Positions 31,704 to 41,426 of a stretch of DNA of 64,000 bases are shown here, piece after piece. The first letter of the stretch is position 1, and each line of letters begins with the position of its first letter. Below the pieces are notes generated by a model. That model was not told where the DNA came from and made no database searches. It worked only from the letters and a program-made list of their open reading frames with translations. The position numbers and the translations under genes are program-made. Origin of the DNA: Chondrus crispus (taxonomy: Eukaryota; Rhodophyta; Florideophyceae; Gigartinales; Gigartinaceae); contig NW_005179258.1 of the NCBI RefSeq assembly GCF_000350225.1, positions 404,626 through 468,625 of the forward strand, in the 5' to 3' direction.

Positions 31704-32157
31704 TGTAGTGCAATAGTGGGCTCTACAGGGGGGTGAAAAGGAAGGAAAATATTTGGATTTGGATATGAAAAGTAGTCCGGGTTGGGGGGACACACGTGTG
31801 AATAATTGCACAGTTTTAATTTTTAATTATTTTATTTAGTTAATTAGTTGGCATTAATTTTGCTGACACTAGATTAGATCTAGGATCTAGCGCCGCGAGC
31901 TACTGTAGTGGCTCCGGCAGGGCGATATATACCTTAGCCCTCTGACCACCAAGTCAGTAAAGGTAACCCGAGTTGCCGGAGTTGAATGTCGCCTTGGTCG
32001 AAGTCCGTCTCTACCAAGACGCTCCCTTTTACCTAAGCCTACGGCATCCTCTATCGCTCGGGGGTTCCTTTTCTTTTTCCTTTATTCCCTATCCTTTTCT
32101 ATCTCTAATTCCACCTATGTTTCCCTTATCTTGTGGTGGTGCCATCGGCCTCGGTTG
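31704..32157 (+). repeat. 3' LTR of element B, truncated by the N gap
   Basis: It starts TGTAGTGCAATAG. The 454 visible bases match the C LTRs closely, including a block (GGCATTAATTTTGCTGACAC) missing from B's 5' LTR. By comparison with the 5' LTR roughly 590 bp should follow, more than the gap plus visible F sequence can hold. This suggests that F is inserted within it. Confidence 0.85.
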
Positions 32158-32363
32158 NNNNNNNNNNNNNNNNNNNNNNNNNNNNNNNNNNNNNNNNNNN
32201 NNNNNNNNNNNNNNNNNNNNNNNNNNNNNNNNNNNNNNNNNNNNNNNNNNNNNNNNNNNNNNNNNNNNNNNNNNNNNNNNNNNNNNNNNNNNNNNNNNNN
32301 NNNNNNNNNNNNNNNNNNNNNNNNNNNNNNNNNNNNNNNNNNNNNNNNNNNNNNNNNNNNNNN
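32158..32363. other. assembly gap (206 N)
   Basis: The unknown bases fall exactly between two LTRs. They hide the B/F junction, the start of the F 5' LTR and any target duplication. Confidence 0.99.
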
Positions 32364-32778
32364 GCCATTACGGCGACGGGGGGCTATATAGTCAACCCGA
32401 GATTCAAAAGTAAAGAGGCACAAAGCCTCGGGTCTTTTACCTTGGTTTCTGGATTCCAGGTTGTAGCCTCGACTCGGTACTGGCTTGCCCATACCGACCG
32501 AGCCATCTACACTCCTGGAATCCCAACTGCCTTCCCCGCGCGTGTCGACCCTACCGCGCGAGCGCTACGCTAACTACTGTGCTGTCCGCTCTGATCGTCC
32601 TGTTTTTCCTTTAATTCTTCCTCCTTTTATTGCTGACTACGTTGCTACTTTTCTACCGCGCAAGCTGCGCCCGGACCCCGGTTCCGGTCATCCACCGGGT
32701 GGTCTCCCGAATTCCCTTACCCGTCCGAACGCGCGTCGCTCTGCCTACAGCCGCCACACGTGGCTGTAGTGCACGACA
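32364..32778 (+). repeat. 5' LTR of element F (3' 415 bp visible)
   Basis: It ends ...GCACGACA, three bases before the primer site. A TATATA lies at 32385-32390. The start is inside the N gap, so it cannot be aligned with the 3' LTR start at 43376. Confidence 0.75.
32385..32390 (+). promoter_or_regulatory. TATA box in F 5' LTR
   Basis: GGGGGCTATATAGTC is placed like the TATA of family 1, at the U3/R transition. Confidence 0.5.
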
Positions 32779-32781
32779 TTT

Positions 32782-32799
32782 TGGTCTCCCGACCTAGAA
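32782..32799 (+). promoter_or_regulatory. primer binding site of element F
   Basis: TGGTCTCCCGACCTAGAA, identical to those of B, C and E. Confidence 0.85.
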
Positions 32800-32914
32800 A
32801 CAGTCGATACTCTCGTGCATCCGAGTGTCCTCTTTCTTCCCATCCATCCTTCACTGACCTACTTTCCCTTTCTATCTCTCCTCCCTCACGCACCGATCGT
32901 TAGGTATAATCGCC

Positions 32915-34992
32915 ATGGTGACCGGCTCCGAGTCGTCCCATGACACTTGTCCGAGAGACGTCCCAGCGCCCGTCGCGGCGTGGATCACGCCGAACCGCCG
33001 CGAAGGACTCCGTGAAGCCGAGAGGTTCTCTCTCAACTTAATCGAGGAGAAACTCAACTCGCACACCGCCAAGAAACGGGAGATGCTGGACAGCCTTGTA
33101 GCTGGTAAGATCGCTGCTCAGGCGGAGGTACAGTCCCAACAGGGACGAGATCGCCTAGCCGCACTAGAAGGCGTTCTCACGCGTGCGTGGCAGAAGGACA
33201 TCGGGTCCACCGTCGACAAGACGCTCCTTCCTCTACGGGAGGAAGTAGATCGCCTGACGCAGGAAGTCAACGACCTCCGTCGGCGTAACCTCGCCTTGGA
33301 AACGGCGCAGATACGACCGCCCCCGGTAGACAAGATGAGTCGACCGCGTCGAAGCCAAGACCTAACCCGCAGCTACATGCGTTACAACCGTTGGACGAAA
33401 ATCTACTGTTCGCCGACGTCACGAAATCGGCTCTCACGGCCGCCGGGATCCCGTTCCCCGATCCCCTGACGATGCAGGGACAACGAGATCCTCTCCCGGA
33501 CCTAACGGCCACCCGAGGCCCGTCGCCAAGATCGTCCCGCGACAAGAAGGTCAAGACCGAAGGCCGCCGTCACAAGTCCGGCCACGGAAGCCGACCTGAA
33601 CCGGAGGATTTCTCCAGTTACTCGGGGGGATCCCCGCCCTCGGCTTCAGAATCCGACTCCGATTCGGACTCCGAAGTCGAGGCATTCACGGCACCCCAAC
33701 CGACCTTCGGCCCTAAGGCGAAGGGTGTCACGGTGTGGAAACCGACCAACCACCGCTTCCGCGGCGCGTGTAATTATCGAGCTTACCGTCTCGTGAATAC
33801 CGACCCCACCGTCGATGCAAAGGTGTACGCCACGACGCGTAAGCGCGTGCAATATCTCCTCGTCGTAATGGGAGAGTACAAGTTTAACGGGTCCGACCCG
33901 ATCAAAGTCATCAGCTTTTTGGCTAGCTGTAAGGAGAATTTCGACAACGCAGAAATGTCGGAGGCAATGGCTCTCATGGCCTTGCCGCATCTTCTCAACC
34001 CACCGGCGAAGGAGGCGTATGAATCCCATCGAGGATATTTCCGACGCAATCAAGGGATTGCGTCGTGGCCAGCAGCAGTGAACTGGTTGCTTCGTAGGTA
34101 TGCTACGAATATTCAGATCGAGCAAGCGCTCTCTGTAGTCCGGGATTTACGCCAAAAACCCGGCGAAGTCGAGACGGAGTATGCGACTCGTATGTTAACC
34201 GCCCTCGCGCGGTGTGGGGACATCCATTCCCCCTATGAACGCACTACCTTGTTCATACAGGGCCTCCTCCCGGCGATCAAGCCGTTGGTGCTCCAAGCAA
34301 GGAAGAATCGCCCCGGATCCTCATTCGAAGACACGGTGGCCGAAGCCCGCGCTCAAGGGGCGGCCTACCGCGCGCAGACGGCTGGCGGAAGAAGACGCGT
34401 CGACTTCGCGAGACTCGCCGCCAAGCAAGTGTTGGCGATGGCAGACAGTATGCCCTCATCGACAACCGCGGGTCTGACCCCGAGCTATCACACCGGCCTG
34501 GACGCCGAGAACTTCCTCGCCAATGACGAGCTATTCGCCGCCGCAGCTGGGTCACTCTCCTTTCCCACCGAGGGATCCTCATTCAACGACAAGGATTCGT
34601 TGCTCTACGGAGAGCGGCGGCCGACCTACAAGGACCCGCCCCGGCTTCCGAGACCCCGCGAGAAGTCGCCCGGTTGGGGCGGTCGAGAAGGAACCCGGGA
34701 CATGAAGACACCTTCCCCGCAAATCATCTGCTACACATGCTACAAAGTCGGGGATCATATTAACCCCGACTGTAGCATGAAGGTGCGCGATGGGTCGCTC
34801 GTCCCTCATAATTTTGAGAAGCTCACGGCGGCACAGAAGGCCCGTGTCCCGGCAGACGCGTACTTGCGCGCTGTAGCCCTCCTCAGTTTCGAGGCGAATC
34901 GGCTGATCGCACCCGTCTTGCCGTCGAAGTCTCCCTCCGCTTCGGAGAAGTCAAGCCCCCCGGGCGGCAAGACCGCACCTCCGAAAAATTAG
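32915..34992 (+). pseudogene. gag: element F gag, one frameshift
   Basis: ATG at 32915 (MVTGSESSHD). Order: N-terminal region, coiled coil (about 33010-33310), then a shift from one frame to the -1 frame near the C-run at 33318-33324. The second frame then reads through an Asp/Ser linker, a capsid-like domain (KPTNHRFRGACNYRAYRLV to LQARKNRPG, about 33735-34315) and a knuckle CYTCYKVGDHINPDC near 34729-34773, which has one extra residue before the His relative to CX2CX4HX4C. It stops at TAG 34990-34992. The homopolymer suggests a single-base indel. Confidence 0.85.
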
Positions 34993-37900
34993 GAGACCCA
35001 CAGCTGAAAATTGCTGACATTCCATCGCGGGACACCGCGTTACCTCCGCCCCCGAAACCGGCGATCCGCGTCTTGAGGCGGAGACACGCTCGCCAAGCGA
35101 GCCCCTCCAACCCCGATCTTACGGGCATGGGGACGCTTCGCCGACCGTGGCGTCTTAACAGCGGGAGGCGCTCCCCCGATGACAAGGCCGTCCAGCCAGT
35201 TTGTACACTGTCTCGACGTAATTACAGGGTCTACGCCGACCTTGGGATCACCACCTCCATCACGGTGCGTCAACTCACCATCCTGGACACGGGTGCCGGC
35301 TCCAATTTTGTCCGCGCCGACACCCTGCCCAAAGGATGGGAGAGCTTAATCGAACTGGGGGAAGTCCCGACGATCGCCGACGCGAACGGGCGGCCGTTAC
35401 GAACAAGCGGGTCCATCACTCTTGTTGTTAGACTAGCAACTCGCACCATGAAATGCAAGTTCATCGTGTGCGAGCGCCTGGCAGCCCCTGTCATCCTGGG
35501 CTGTGACTTTAACGACAAGTTCGTCGAGGCCATCCATCCACGTCAGAAGGTGGTCGAGCTCGATGATGGGACGAAAGTCCCCATCGTGAGAAAACCGGCA
35601 ACTCGTCGAGCCGACGCACCTCCGCTCCCCTCGGAGCAGGAGTATGAAAACGACCCGGGTCGAGTTTCCCCCAAACTCAAGGTTTCTCGTCCGGTTATCA
35701 TACAACCCGGGACGCAAGCCTGGGTGCATGTGCCCAACGGTCGTACGGATCTCTCCGTATTGGAACCCAACCCGCAGCTATATGCGAAACACCGCGTCTC
35801 CCCGTCCAATGGGGCCGCGCACATCACCGCGCTTCGAGAGTTCAAGGTCTTGGTAGCCAACTTCGCCTCAGCCCCCAAGCGCCTCTCGAAGAACCAGGTG
35901 CTGGGGTACGTTACCCCTCATCCGCGTGCCATGATACGCACCGCGATGCCTCTCGACGCCCTCCTAGTGGCGGAATTTACAGAAGGGGACAAGCTCCAAT
36001 CTGAGAAGGGGGAGAAGCTCCCCCCGGCTTCGTCGAACGGAGAACCCCAAGAGATTGACGCGGTCTCCCTCCAACATCTGCCGTCGCATGTCCGCACGCG
36101 AGTACGTGACATGCTTACGCCGTACTCCCGTATGTGGAGTGGCAATCTCGGGGAAATCCGGGCTACGCAGCACCGGATCGAACTCAACCCCGGCTCGAAG
36201 CCGTTTCGATGTCAGCCATATCGGGCTGGACCACGGTCTCGACAAGCCGAACAAGACGCCGTGGATGGGATGATCTCAAGCGGGGTCATCTCCCGATCAC
36301 AATCAGAGTGGGCATCCCCGGTGGTTCTCATTCCCAAACCGGATGGATCCCTCCGTTTCTGCGTCGATTACAGACGTTTGAACGCGATGACAGTACGGGA
36401 CACTTACCCGATTCCTCGCATGAACGAGTGTCTGGACTCGCTCGGCGAAGCGAACGTGTTCACAAATCTAGATTGTAACTCGGGCTATTGGCAAATCCCC
36501 GTTGCGGAAGAAGACCGTCCGAAAACCACGTTCACGTGTCATGCCGGTACATATCAATTCAACCGAATGCCGTTAGGGCTAATGCACGCGCCCGCCACAT
36601 TCCAACGAATGTTGGACATTCTCCTCTCCGGATACCGATGGAAGAGCTGTCTCATCTATCTAGATGACATTATCATATTCTCGAAGGATTATGAAACTCA
36701 TCTCAAGGATGTCAAGGTTATTCTCTCTGCGTTACAAGAAGAGGTGTTATCACTGAAATTGAACAAGTATAAATTCTTTCAGGACTCCGTGGAGTACCTG
36801 TGCCACATCATCCGACCCGGGGAACTTCATGTCCACCCGAAGAATGTCTCGGCTTTGGCCGAGGGCCAGCCGCCACGAACCCAGACCGAGCTCCGCTCGT
36901 TTCTGGGTATGTGTAACGTGTACCGACGTTTCGTCGACCACTTCGCCAAGATTGCGGCACCGTTGACGTCCATGCTCAAGAAGGGAGAGCCCGATCGGCT
37001 CCCCGAACTGGACGAAGATCGCAGGTCTGCCTTCGAAGCTCTGAAGACTTGCCTGACTTCTCCGCCGATCTTGCGACTACCGCGGCTGGGGCTACCGTAT
37101 TCCGTCGACACGGATGCATCCGACGCCCAACTCGGTTGCACTTTATTAAAGCAACACGAGGATGGTAACAGATACCCTGTTGGGTTCTGGTCGCGAACGC
37201 TCTCGTCGGCAGAAAGGAATTACTCCACGACGGAGAAAGAATGTTTGGCTATCGTGTGGGCCATTCAGACGCTGCGTCCTTACTTGGAACGCGAGCGATT
37301 TACGGTCAACACCGACCATCATTCCCTTCGCTGGTTAATGATTCTCGCCGACGCAAGCGGGCGTTTAGCACGGTGGCGCTTGTGCCTAGCCGAGTTTGAC
37401 TTCGACGTCACGTACGTGGAGGGCATCAAGATTTGTCTCGCCGACGCCCTCAGTCGAATACCGTCTACAGGGGGCACAACCGTCCCCATCGACGAAGAAA
37501 TACCGTGCTTCTCCGTTTTGGAGTTTCACGAAGACAAGCCGGAAGTGGAATCCGAGGAGTGGGACGACGACATTCACGACGGATGCTTCGCCCTCGCTCC
37601 CTCGGCGTCCAAGGCCGCAATTACACACGACGAGATTGTACTCGCTCAACACTCCGACCTGTTCTGTAAGGAGATCGCTTCCCATCTTAAGAAGGGGGAG
37701 GGTGTGGCCCAAATTCGCCTTTCCAAGTTCTTCATGAACAAGGAAGCGGTACTGTGTCGGAAAGCGCACCTTGACGGTGTTGAGCAAATCGTCGTACCAA
37801 CCACTCTGCGCGAGCGAGTGTTATATATGGCGCATTACCCCGCCGCCTCGGGACATCCCGGAGGCAGGCGTCTGTTCTACATGTTAAGACAACGGTACTA

Positions 37901-39329
37901 CTGGCGGAGTATGTCCGTCGACGCATACGCCACAGTCAGAAGATGCTCCGACTGTGCGAAAGCTCGCATTAAATTGCGTAAGCACAACGCGAAGTTGAAA
38001 ACGTTCCCTCCGATGGGACCCTTGGAGTTTATCGCTATTGACATCCTAGGCGAACTCCCTAGAACACCAAGAGGCAATCGATACCTCTTGGTAATATCTG
38101 ATCCTTACTCAAAGCTGACCCGAACGGTGCCGCTTAAGAGAATAACCGCCGAGACCGTTGCTCAGGCGTTCTTCACACACTGGGTCTTCGTATACGGAGC
38201 CCCAGTGAAGCTACTCTCCAATAATGGGAGTCAATTCACGTCAAGGTTCTTCCTTTCCGTGTGCAAAATCCTCCGCGTCGAAAGCGTGTTTACCACAGCT
38301 TATCACCCACAAGCTAATGGACAAGTGGAGAGGTTCAGCCGCACCCTGGTATCCTCCCTACGGCACTACTTAGCCGACAACCAACGCGATTGGGACCAGT
38401 TCACGGACGCGCTAACCTACGGTTACAATTGTACCGTCAATCGCATGATCGGTATGAAGCCGTTTGATCTCGTGTTATCTCGGACGCCGGCGCCGCTGTC
38501 CATCCAACAGACTCCTACTCTGGAACAGGACGTCTCGCGGACGCAATATAAGCTCCGTTTCTTAACGTGGCTACGCAGGCTAATGTCAACAGCCCGCGAC
38601 ACGCTGCTCGCCGGTCAAGACCGCTATAAACGCGATTTCGACAAGAGATTGCGAACGCCGACACCGCAATACGCAATAGGTGATCAAGTCCTCATCGAGC
38701 GAGAGACATCCCTGCGAGTGGATGAGAAGACGGATAAGGACCGGGTCAATAACAAGTTAGCCCCTCGAACAGAAGGGCCGTTTCCGGTGGTGGCCCTAGA
38801 CAAGCATACAGTGACCATTGTCCGGACGACAAGCATGAAAGATAGAGTCTCGAGAGACCGCACTGTGAAGGCTCCCCCTCTACGGACCATACCCGCCGAC
38901 GCCGAACCCTCGTCACCTACGCCAACCGACGGCGACGCGTCTACCTTCATCCCCGCCGGGGCACCTCCCCGCCCGTGGAGAGACGACCTCGGCCCAGGTA
39001 ACCCGGATATATCTCCGTCAAAGTCAACAGACTCGGAGGACCGAGACACTACTCGCGATAAGAACGAGATCGAGAACGCGGCGCGCAACGCGACAGTAAC
39101 CCGACCTTCGGGGTCAAAAGTCGTTACCTGGAACGCCGGGAGCGCCCCTACTCCGGGATTAATAGACGTCCTCCGAGGCGACTCGCACCCCCGGATCATA
39201 TCCAAATTGACTCCGAGTTCTGGCGCTACGTGTGGACCAACCGGGACACCGACGACACCTCCTCTTCCCAGGCTACGGCCTCGCGACCAACGTCCCGGGA
39301 AGACGAGACCAAAATCACCACGCCCTTGA
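34983..39329 (+). CDS. pol: element F pol: protease-RT-RNase H-integrase
   Basis: The frame is -1 to gag, overlaps the gag stop (gag reads CCG AAA AAT TAG there) and is open for over 1,400 codons. Domains: protease (ILDTGAGSNFV, about 35285), RT (FCVDYRRLN; MPLGLMHAPATFQ; IYLDD at 36657-36668), RNase H (VDTDASDAQLG, EKECLAI, NTDHHSLRWL), HHCC module (HYPAASGH to CSDCAKARIKL) and the DDE core. The second catalytic Asp is Asn (LLSNNG, codon AAT at 38220-38222), which should kill integration. The tail goes off frame at a C-run at 39187-39192, so the ORF ends at 39329 before the chromodomain. Confidence 0.9.
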   Translation, partial: EKLGDPQLKIADIPSRDTALPPPPKPAIRVLRRRHARQASPSNPDLTGMGTLRRPWRLNSGRRSPDDKAVQPVCTLSRRNYRVYADLGITTSITVRQLTILDTGAGSNFVRADTLPKGWESLIELGEVPTIADANGRPLRTSGSITLVVRLATRTMKCKFIVCERLAAPVILGCDFNDKFVEAIHPRQKVVELDDGTKVPIVRKPATRRADAPPLPSEQEYENDPGRVSPKLKVSRPVIIQPGTQAWVHVPNGRTDLSVLEPNPQLYAKHRVSPSNGAAHITALREFKVLVANFASAPKRLSKNQVLGYVTPHPRAMIRTAMPLDALLVAEFTEGDKLQSEKGEKLPPASSNGEPQEIDAVSLQHLPSHVRTRVRDMLTPYSRMWSGNLGEIRATQHRIELNPGSKPFRCQPYRAGPRSRQAEQDAVDGMISSGVISRSQSEWASPVVLIPKPDGSLRFCVDYRRLNAMTVRDTYPIPRMNECLDSLGEANVFTNLDCNSGYWQIPVAEEDRPKTTFTCHAGTYQFNRMPLGLMHAPATFQRMLDILLSGYRWKSCLIYLDDIIIFSKDYETHLKDVKVILSALQEEVLSLKLNKYKFFQDSVEYLCHIIRPGELHVHPKNVSALAEGQPPRTQTELRSFLGMCNVYRRFVDHFAKIAAPLTSMLKKGEPDRLPELDEDRRSAFEALKTCLTSPPILRLPRLGLPYSVDTDASDAQLGCTLLKQHEDGNRYPVGFWSRTLSSAERNYSTTEKECLAIVWAIQTLRPYLERERFTVNTDHHSLRWLMILADASGRLARWRLCLAEFDFDVTYVEGIKICLADALSRIPSTGGTTVPIDEEIPCFSVLEFHEDKPEVESEEWDDDIHDGCFALAPSASKAAITHDEIVLAQHSDLFCKEIASHLKKGEGVAQIRLSKFFMNKEAVLCRKAHLDGVEQIVVPTTLRERVLYMAHYPAASGHPGGRRLFYMLRQRYYWRSMSVDAYATVRRCSDCAKARIKLRKHNAKLKTFPPMGPLEFIAIDILGELPRTPRGNRYLLVISDPYSKLTRTVPLKRITAETVAQAFFTHWVFVYGAPVKLLSNNGSQFTSRFFLSVCKILRVESVFTTAYHPQANGQVERFSRTLVSSLRHYLADNQRDWDQFTDALTYGYNCTVNRMIGMKPFDLVLSRTPAPLSIQQTPTLEQDVSRTQYKLRFLTWLRRLMSTARDTLLAGQDRYKRDFDKRLRTPTPQYAIGDQVLIERETSLRVDEKTDKDRVNNKLAPRTEGPFPVVALDKHTVTIVRTTSMKDRVSRDRTVKAPPLRTIPADAEPSSPTPTDGDASTFIPAGAPPRPWRDDLGPGNPDISPSKSTDSEDRDTTRDKNEIENAARNATVTRPSGSKVVTWNAGSAPTPGLIDVLRGDSHPRIISKLTPSSGATCGPTGTPTTPPLPRLRPRDQRPGKTRPKSPRP

Positions 39330-39679
39330 CGAGCGGATCCCGCCCCGAGAGGCTACAAGCCGCCGAGCGAGCGAATACGTACCCTCACCGCAAAGTCCCG
39401 TGACACGTGGAGACGGGGCCCTGAAAAAAATCAAAAGAAAATCCGCCCGTCCGAAACCTCCCCACCGGCGGTGGTCACGGACCTCACGTGGGGCCCCACG
39501 GACAAGCCACCTAGTACAAGAGAGACCACCGGGGAGCACATCGCGAACTTAGCGTCTATGTGTACCTTTGGTTACCGTCCCCTCATTGTCTCGGTACGTC
39601 CTCCTCCTCCGTCACTCGCGGTTGAGGCCTCACCTCAACGCGCGCCAAACACGCCTCTGAGGCGACAAAACGGCCCCCC

Positions 39680-39919
39680 CTGACGGACGAGGGCCCCAAA
39701 ACCTACGTGTTTGAGGCCCTCACCGGGCATAAACCGGGAACGGACGGAATGCCACTTTTCCGAGTCCGGTGGTACAGGTATACTGCCGCCGACGACACCT
39801 GGGAGCCCGCGAACTACATCGACTACAATACCGTCTTGCAGTTATGTAGAAGCAAACGTCTCTCCACACCAAACCTCCAGCTCTGGTCTACCCCCGGTAG
39901 CGTCGGGGTCGACAACTAA
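39680..39919 (+). pseudogene. element F chromodomain, displaced from pol by frameshifts
   Basis: The open frame reads YVFEALTGHKPGTDG, FRVRWYRY and DDTWEPANYID, a recognisable chromodomain, and ends at TAA 39917-39919. It lies about 350 bases past the pol stop in another frame. C-runs at 39187-39192 and 39674-39680 are the likely indel sites linking them. It corresponds to the in-frame chromodomains of B, C and E. Confidence 0.8.
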
Positions 39920-41426
39920 ACTTTCCCCGCCGCCGCCCCGCGACGTGGGTCGTAAGTGTCTCTCAGGATGACACACCGAAGGACGGTCCGATAATTAGAC
40001 TGACCTTCCCACCTCGCGTCATGCCGCGTACTGTCCAAACCCTCGAGGGGGGGCTTCACGCTAGCGCCACCTAACATTCCTCGATCCTCAGCTCCAAGCT
40101 GTGCGACCCCCCTTCAAGGGGAAGAATTCACTGAACCACGTGGATGACACGCCCTCTCGAGAGACGCGACTTACTGCCTCGTGGCCGCACAGTCTCCTCG
40201 TGGCACGGTACACTGTCCGCGATATCGGCTCTGGCCGAGTGCTCAGGCCGGGAAAAGCCCTTCAACTCCAAGGGTCGTGAAAGGACCGCGAAGGGTCGGG
40301 AAATGCATACTCTAGAGGGGGACGCGAAATCAGCACACCGGGGGTTGACTGGCGCTTGCGGCGCAAGCGCTACTTCTGCAACGAGATTAGAGCTTACCAA
40401 CGAGTCAAAGATCACCTACAGGGAAAGAAGAGAGACGACGCATTGTTGATCGCGCTGTCTTATAACGGAAAAGACAAAAACGTTGACAGACGCATGAGGA
40501 TCCTTACACCAGACGGGTCTCCTGATGAAGAGTCAGGTGTAACGATGCAAGAGAGAGTGCGAAGGGAGTCAGACTTCGTGGATGACTCCCGATGGAGTCA
40601 GGTCGTGAGGTCTTGGATTGCTATGGCCAGAACACAAGGAAAGAGCCACGTCTGCGTATGGATCGACCGGCTTGTAATGATGGCTTTCGAAGAAGGGGAG
40701 ATAAGTCCATTGTATGGCCTGTCGCGCTGGGAGGAACTTGGACTACTACTATATGCACTTTTTCCAGTTGTTCGTGTCCATAGCGACGTGGAAGGGGATT
40801 ATGGAACAGAATTCTGGAGAAAATTTGGAGACAGTTCTCGGAGTGGCTGGCAGAGGCCTCTTGGCAGACAATTACATTCTCCGAAGGTATGACAGAACAA
40901 TTTTCTATAGCCCCTCTGTTCAAGAAAGGCTTGCGGACGGGGTAAGTTGAATTGGGGGCAAGGGACTATTTGTGAGGCCAACGACGCTTGCTTTGGCGAC
41001 GTACCCGCGCCTCAGATAGCCTTGTCGCCGCGACCGTCTCCCACCGGGTACAAGAAGGGTCCTCAGGAGGAGGCGCAGCTGGCCGGACGGGCAAGTATGA
41101 ATGACTCAGCCTATCGCCGCGCCGGTCCCGGGCGCCGCTCGACTCGCCGTGCGCGCTAGTCACCATTGAAGCTGCCACGCGGTCGCAAGCGGACGTTCTC
41201 GTCACTAAGACTCGATCCCGCCCGTCATACCCATCGCCGCGCTCGTCGCCCCAAACAATTGACCGCCACGCGCCGTCGCGCGACAGAACGCGCCTCGGTA
41301 TGGCGATCGAGAGGAGAAGAGGTCCCGTTTTACTGACTACCCTAACCCACCTTCTCGGTGCCGACATGCGCGTCTCGCGTTACCAAGGGGTGCCCCGTAT
41401 GAGGGCACACACCCGACTACCCCCGA
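39920..41426 (+). other. element F spacer
   Basis: A 1.5-kb spacer between the chromodomain and the antisense ORF end, the shortest of the four. It contains the decayed sense ORF at 40281-40950 and otherwise nothing I recognise. Confidence 0.5.
40281..40950 (+). pseudogene. unknown sense-strand ORF in F spacer, decayed
   Basis: The frame is open 40281-40892 without an early ATG, and the translation looks like a real globular protein: FCNEIRAYQRVKDHLQGKK, ALSYNGKDK, RWSQVVRSWIAMA, VCVWIDRLVMMAFEEGE and WEELGLLLYALFPVVRVHSD. After about 40800 a different frame (IWRQFSEWLAEASWQTITF) looks more natural, so a frameshift is likely. The ALSY...WIDRL words faintly recall HET-type proteins, but I would not assign it. 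It may be a captured host gene fragment or a second accessory gene of the family. Confidence 0.4.

Larger units (their letters stand above)
3431..32157 (+). mobile_element. element B: chromodomain Ty3/gypsy LTR retrotransposon, interrupted by C
   Basis: B begins with a TG at 3431, preceded by the likely target duplication CCACA (3426-3430), inside the pol of element A. Order: 5' LTR, primer site, gag, pol up to 9501, the whole of element C (9502-24448), pol resumed at 24454, spacer, antisense ORF, polypurine tract and 3' LTR start at 31704. GAAAT at 9497-9501 and again at 24449-24453 shows that C was inserted into one continuous B pol; excising C and one GAAAT restores the frame. The 3' LTR is cut off by the N gap, so the right flank is not visible. 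About 13.8 kb of B itself is present. Gag, pol and the antisense ORF all carry disabling changes. Confidence 0.9.

Noticed and set aside
32115-32573. Several ORFs spanning 32158-32363
   Set aside because: They are made of undetermined bases in the assembly gap.
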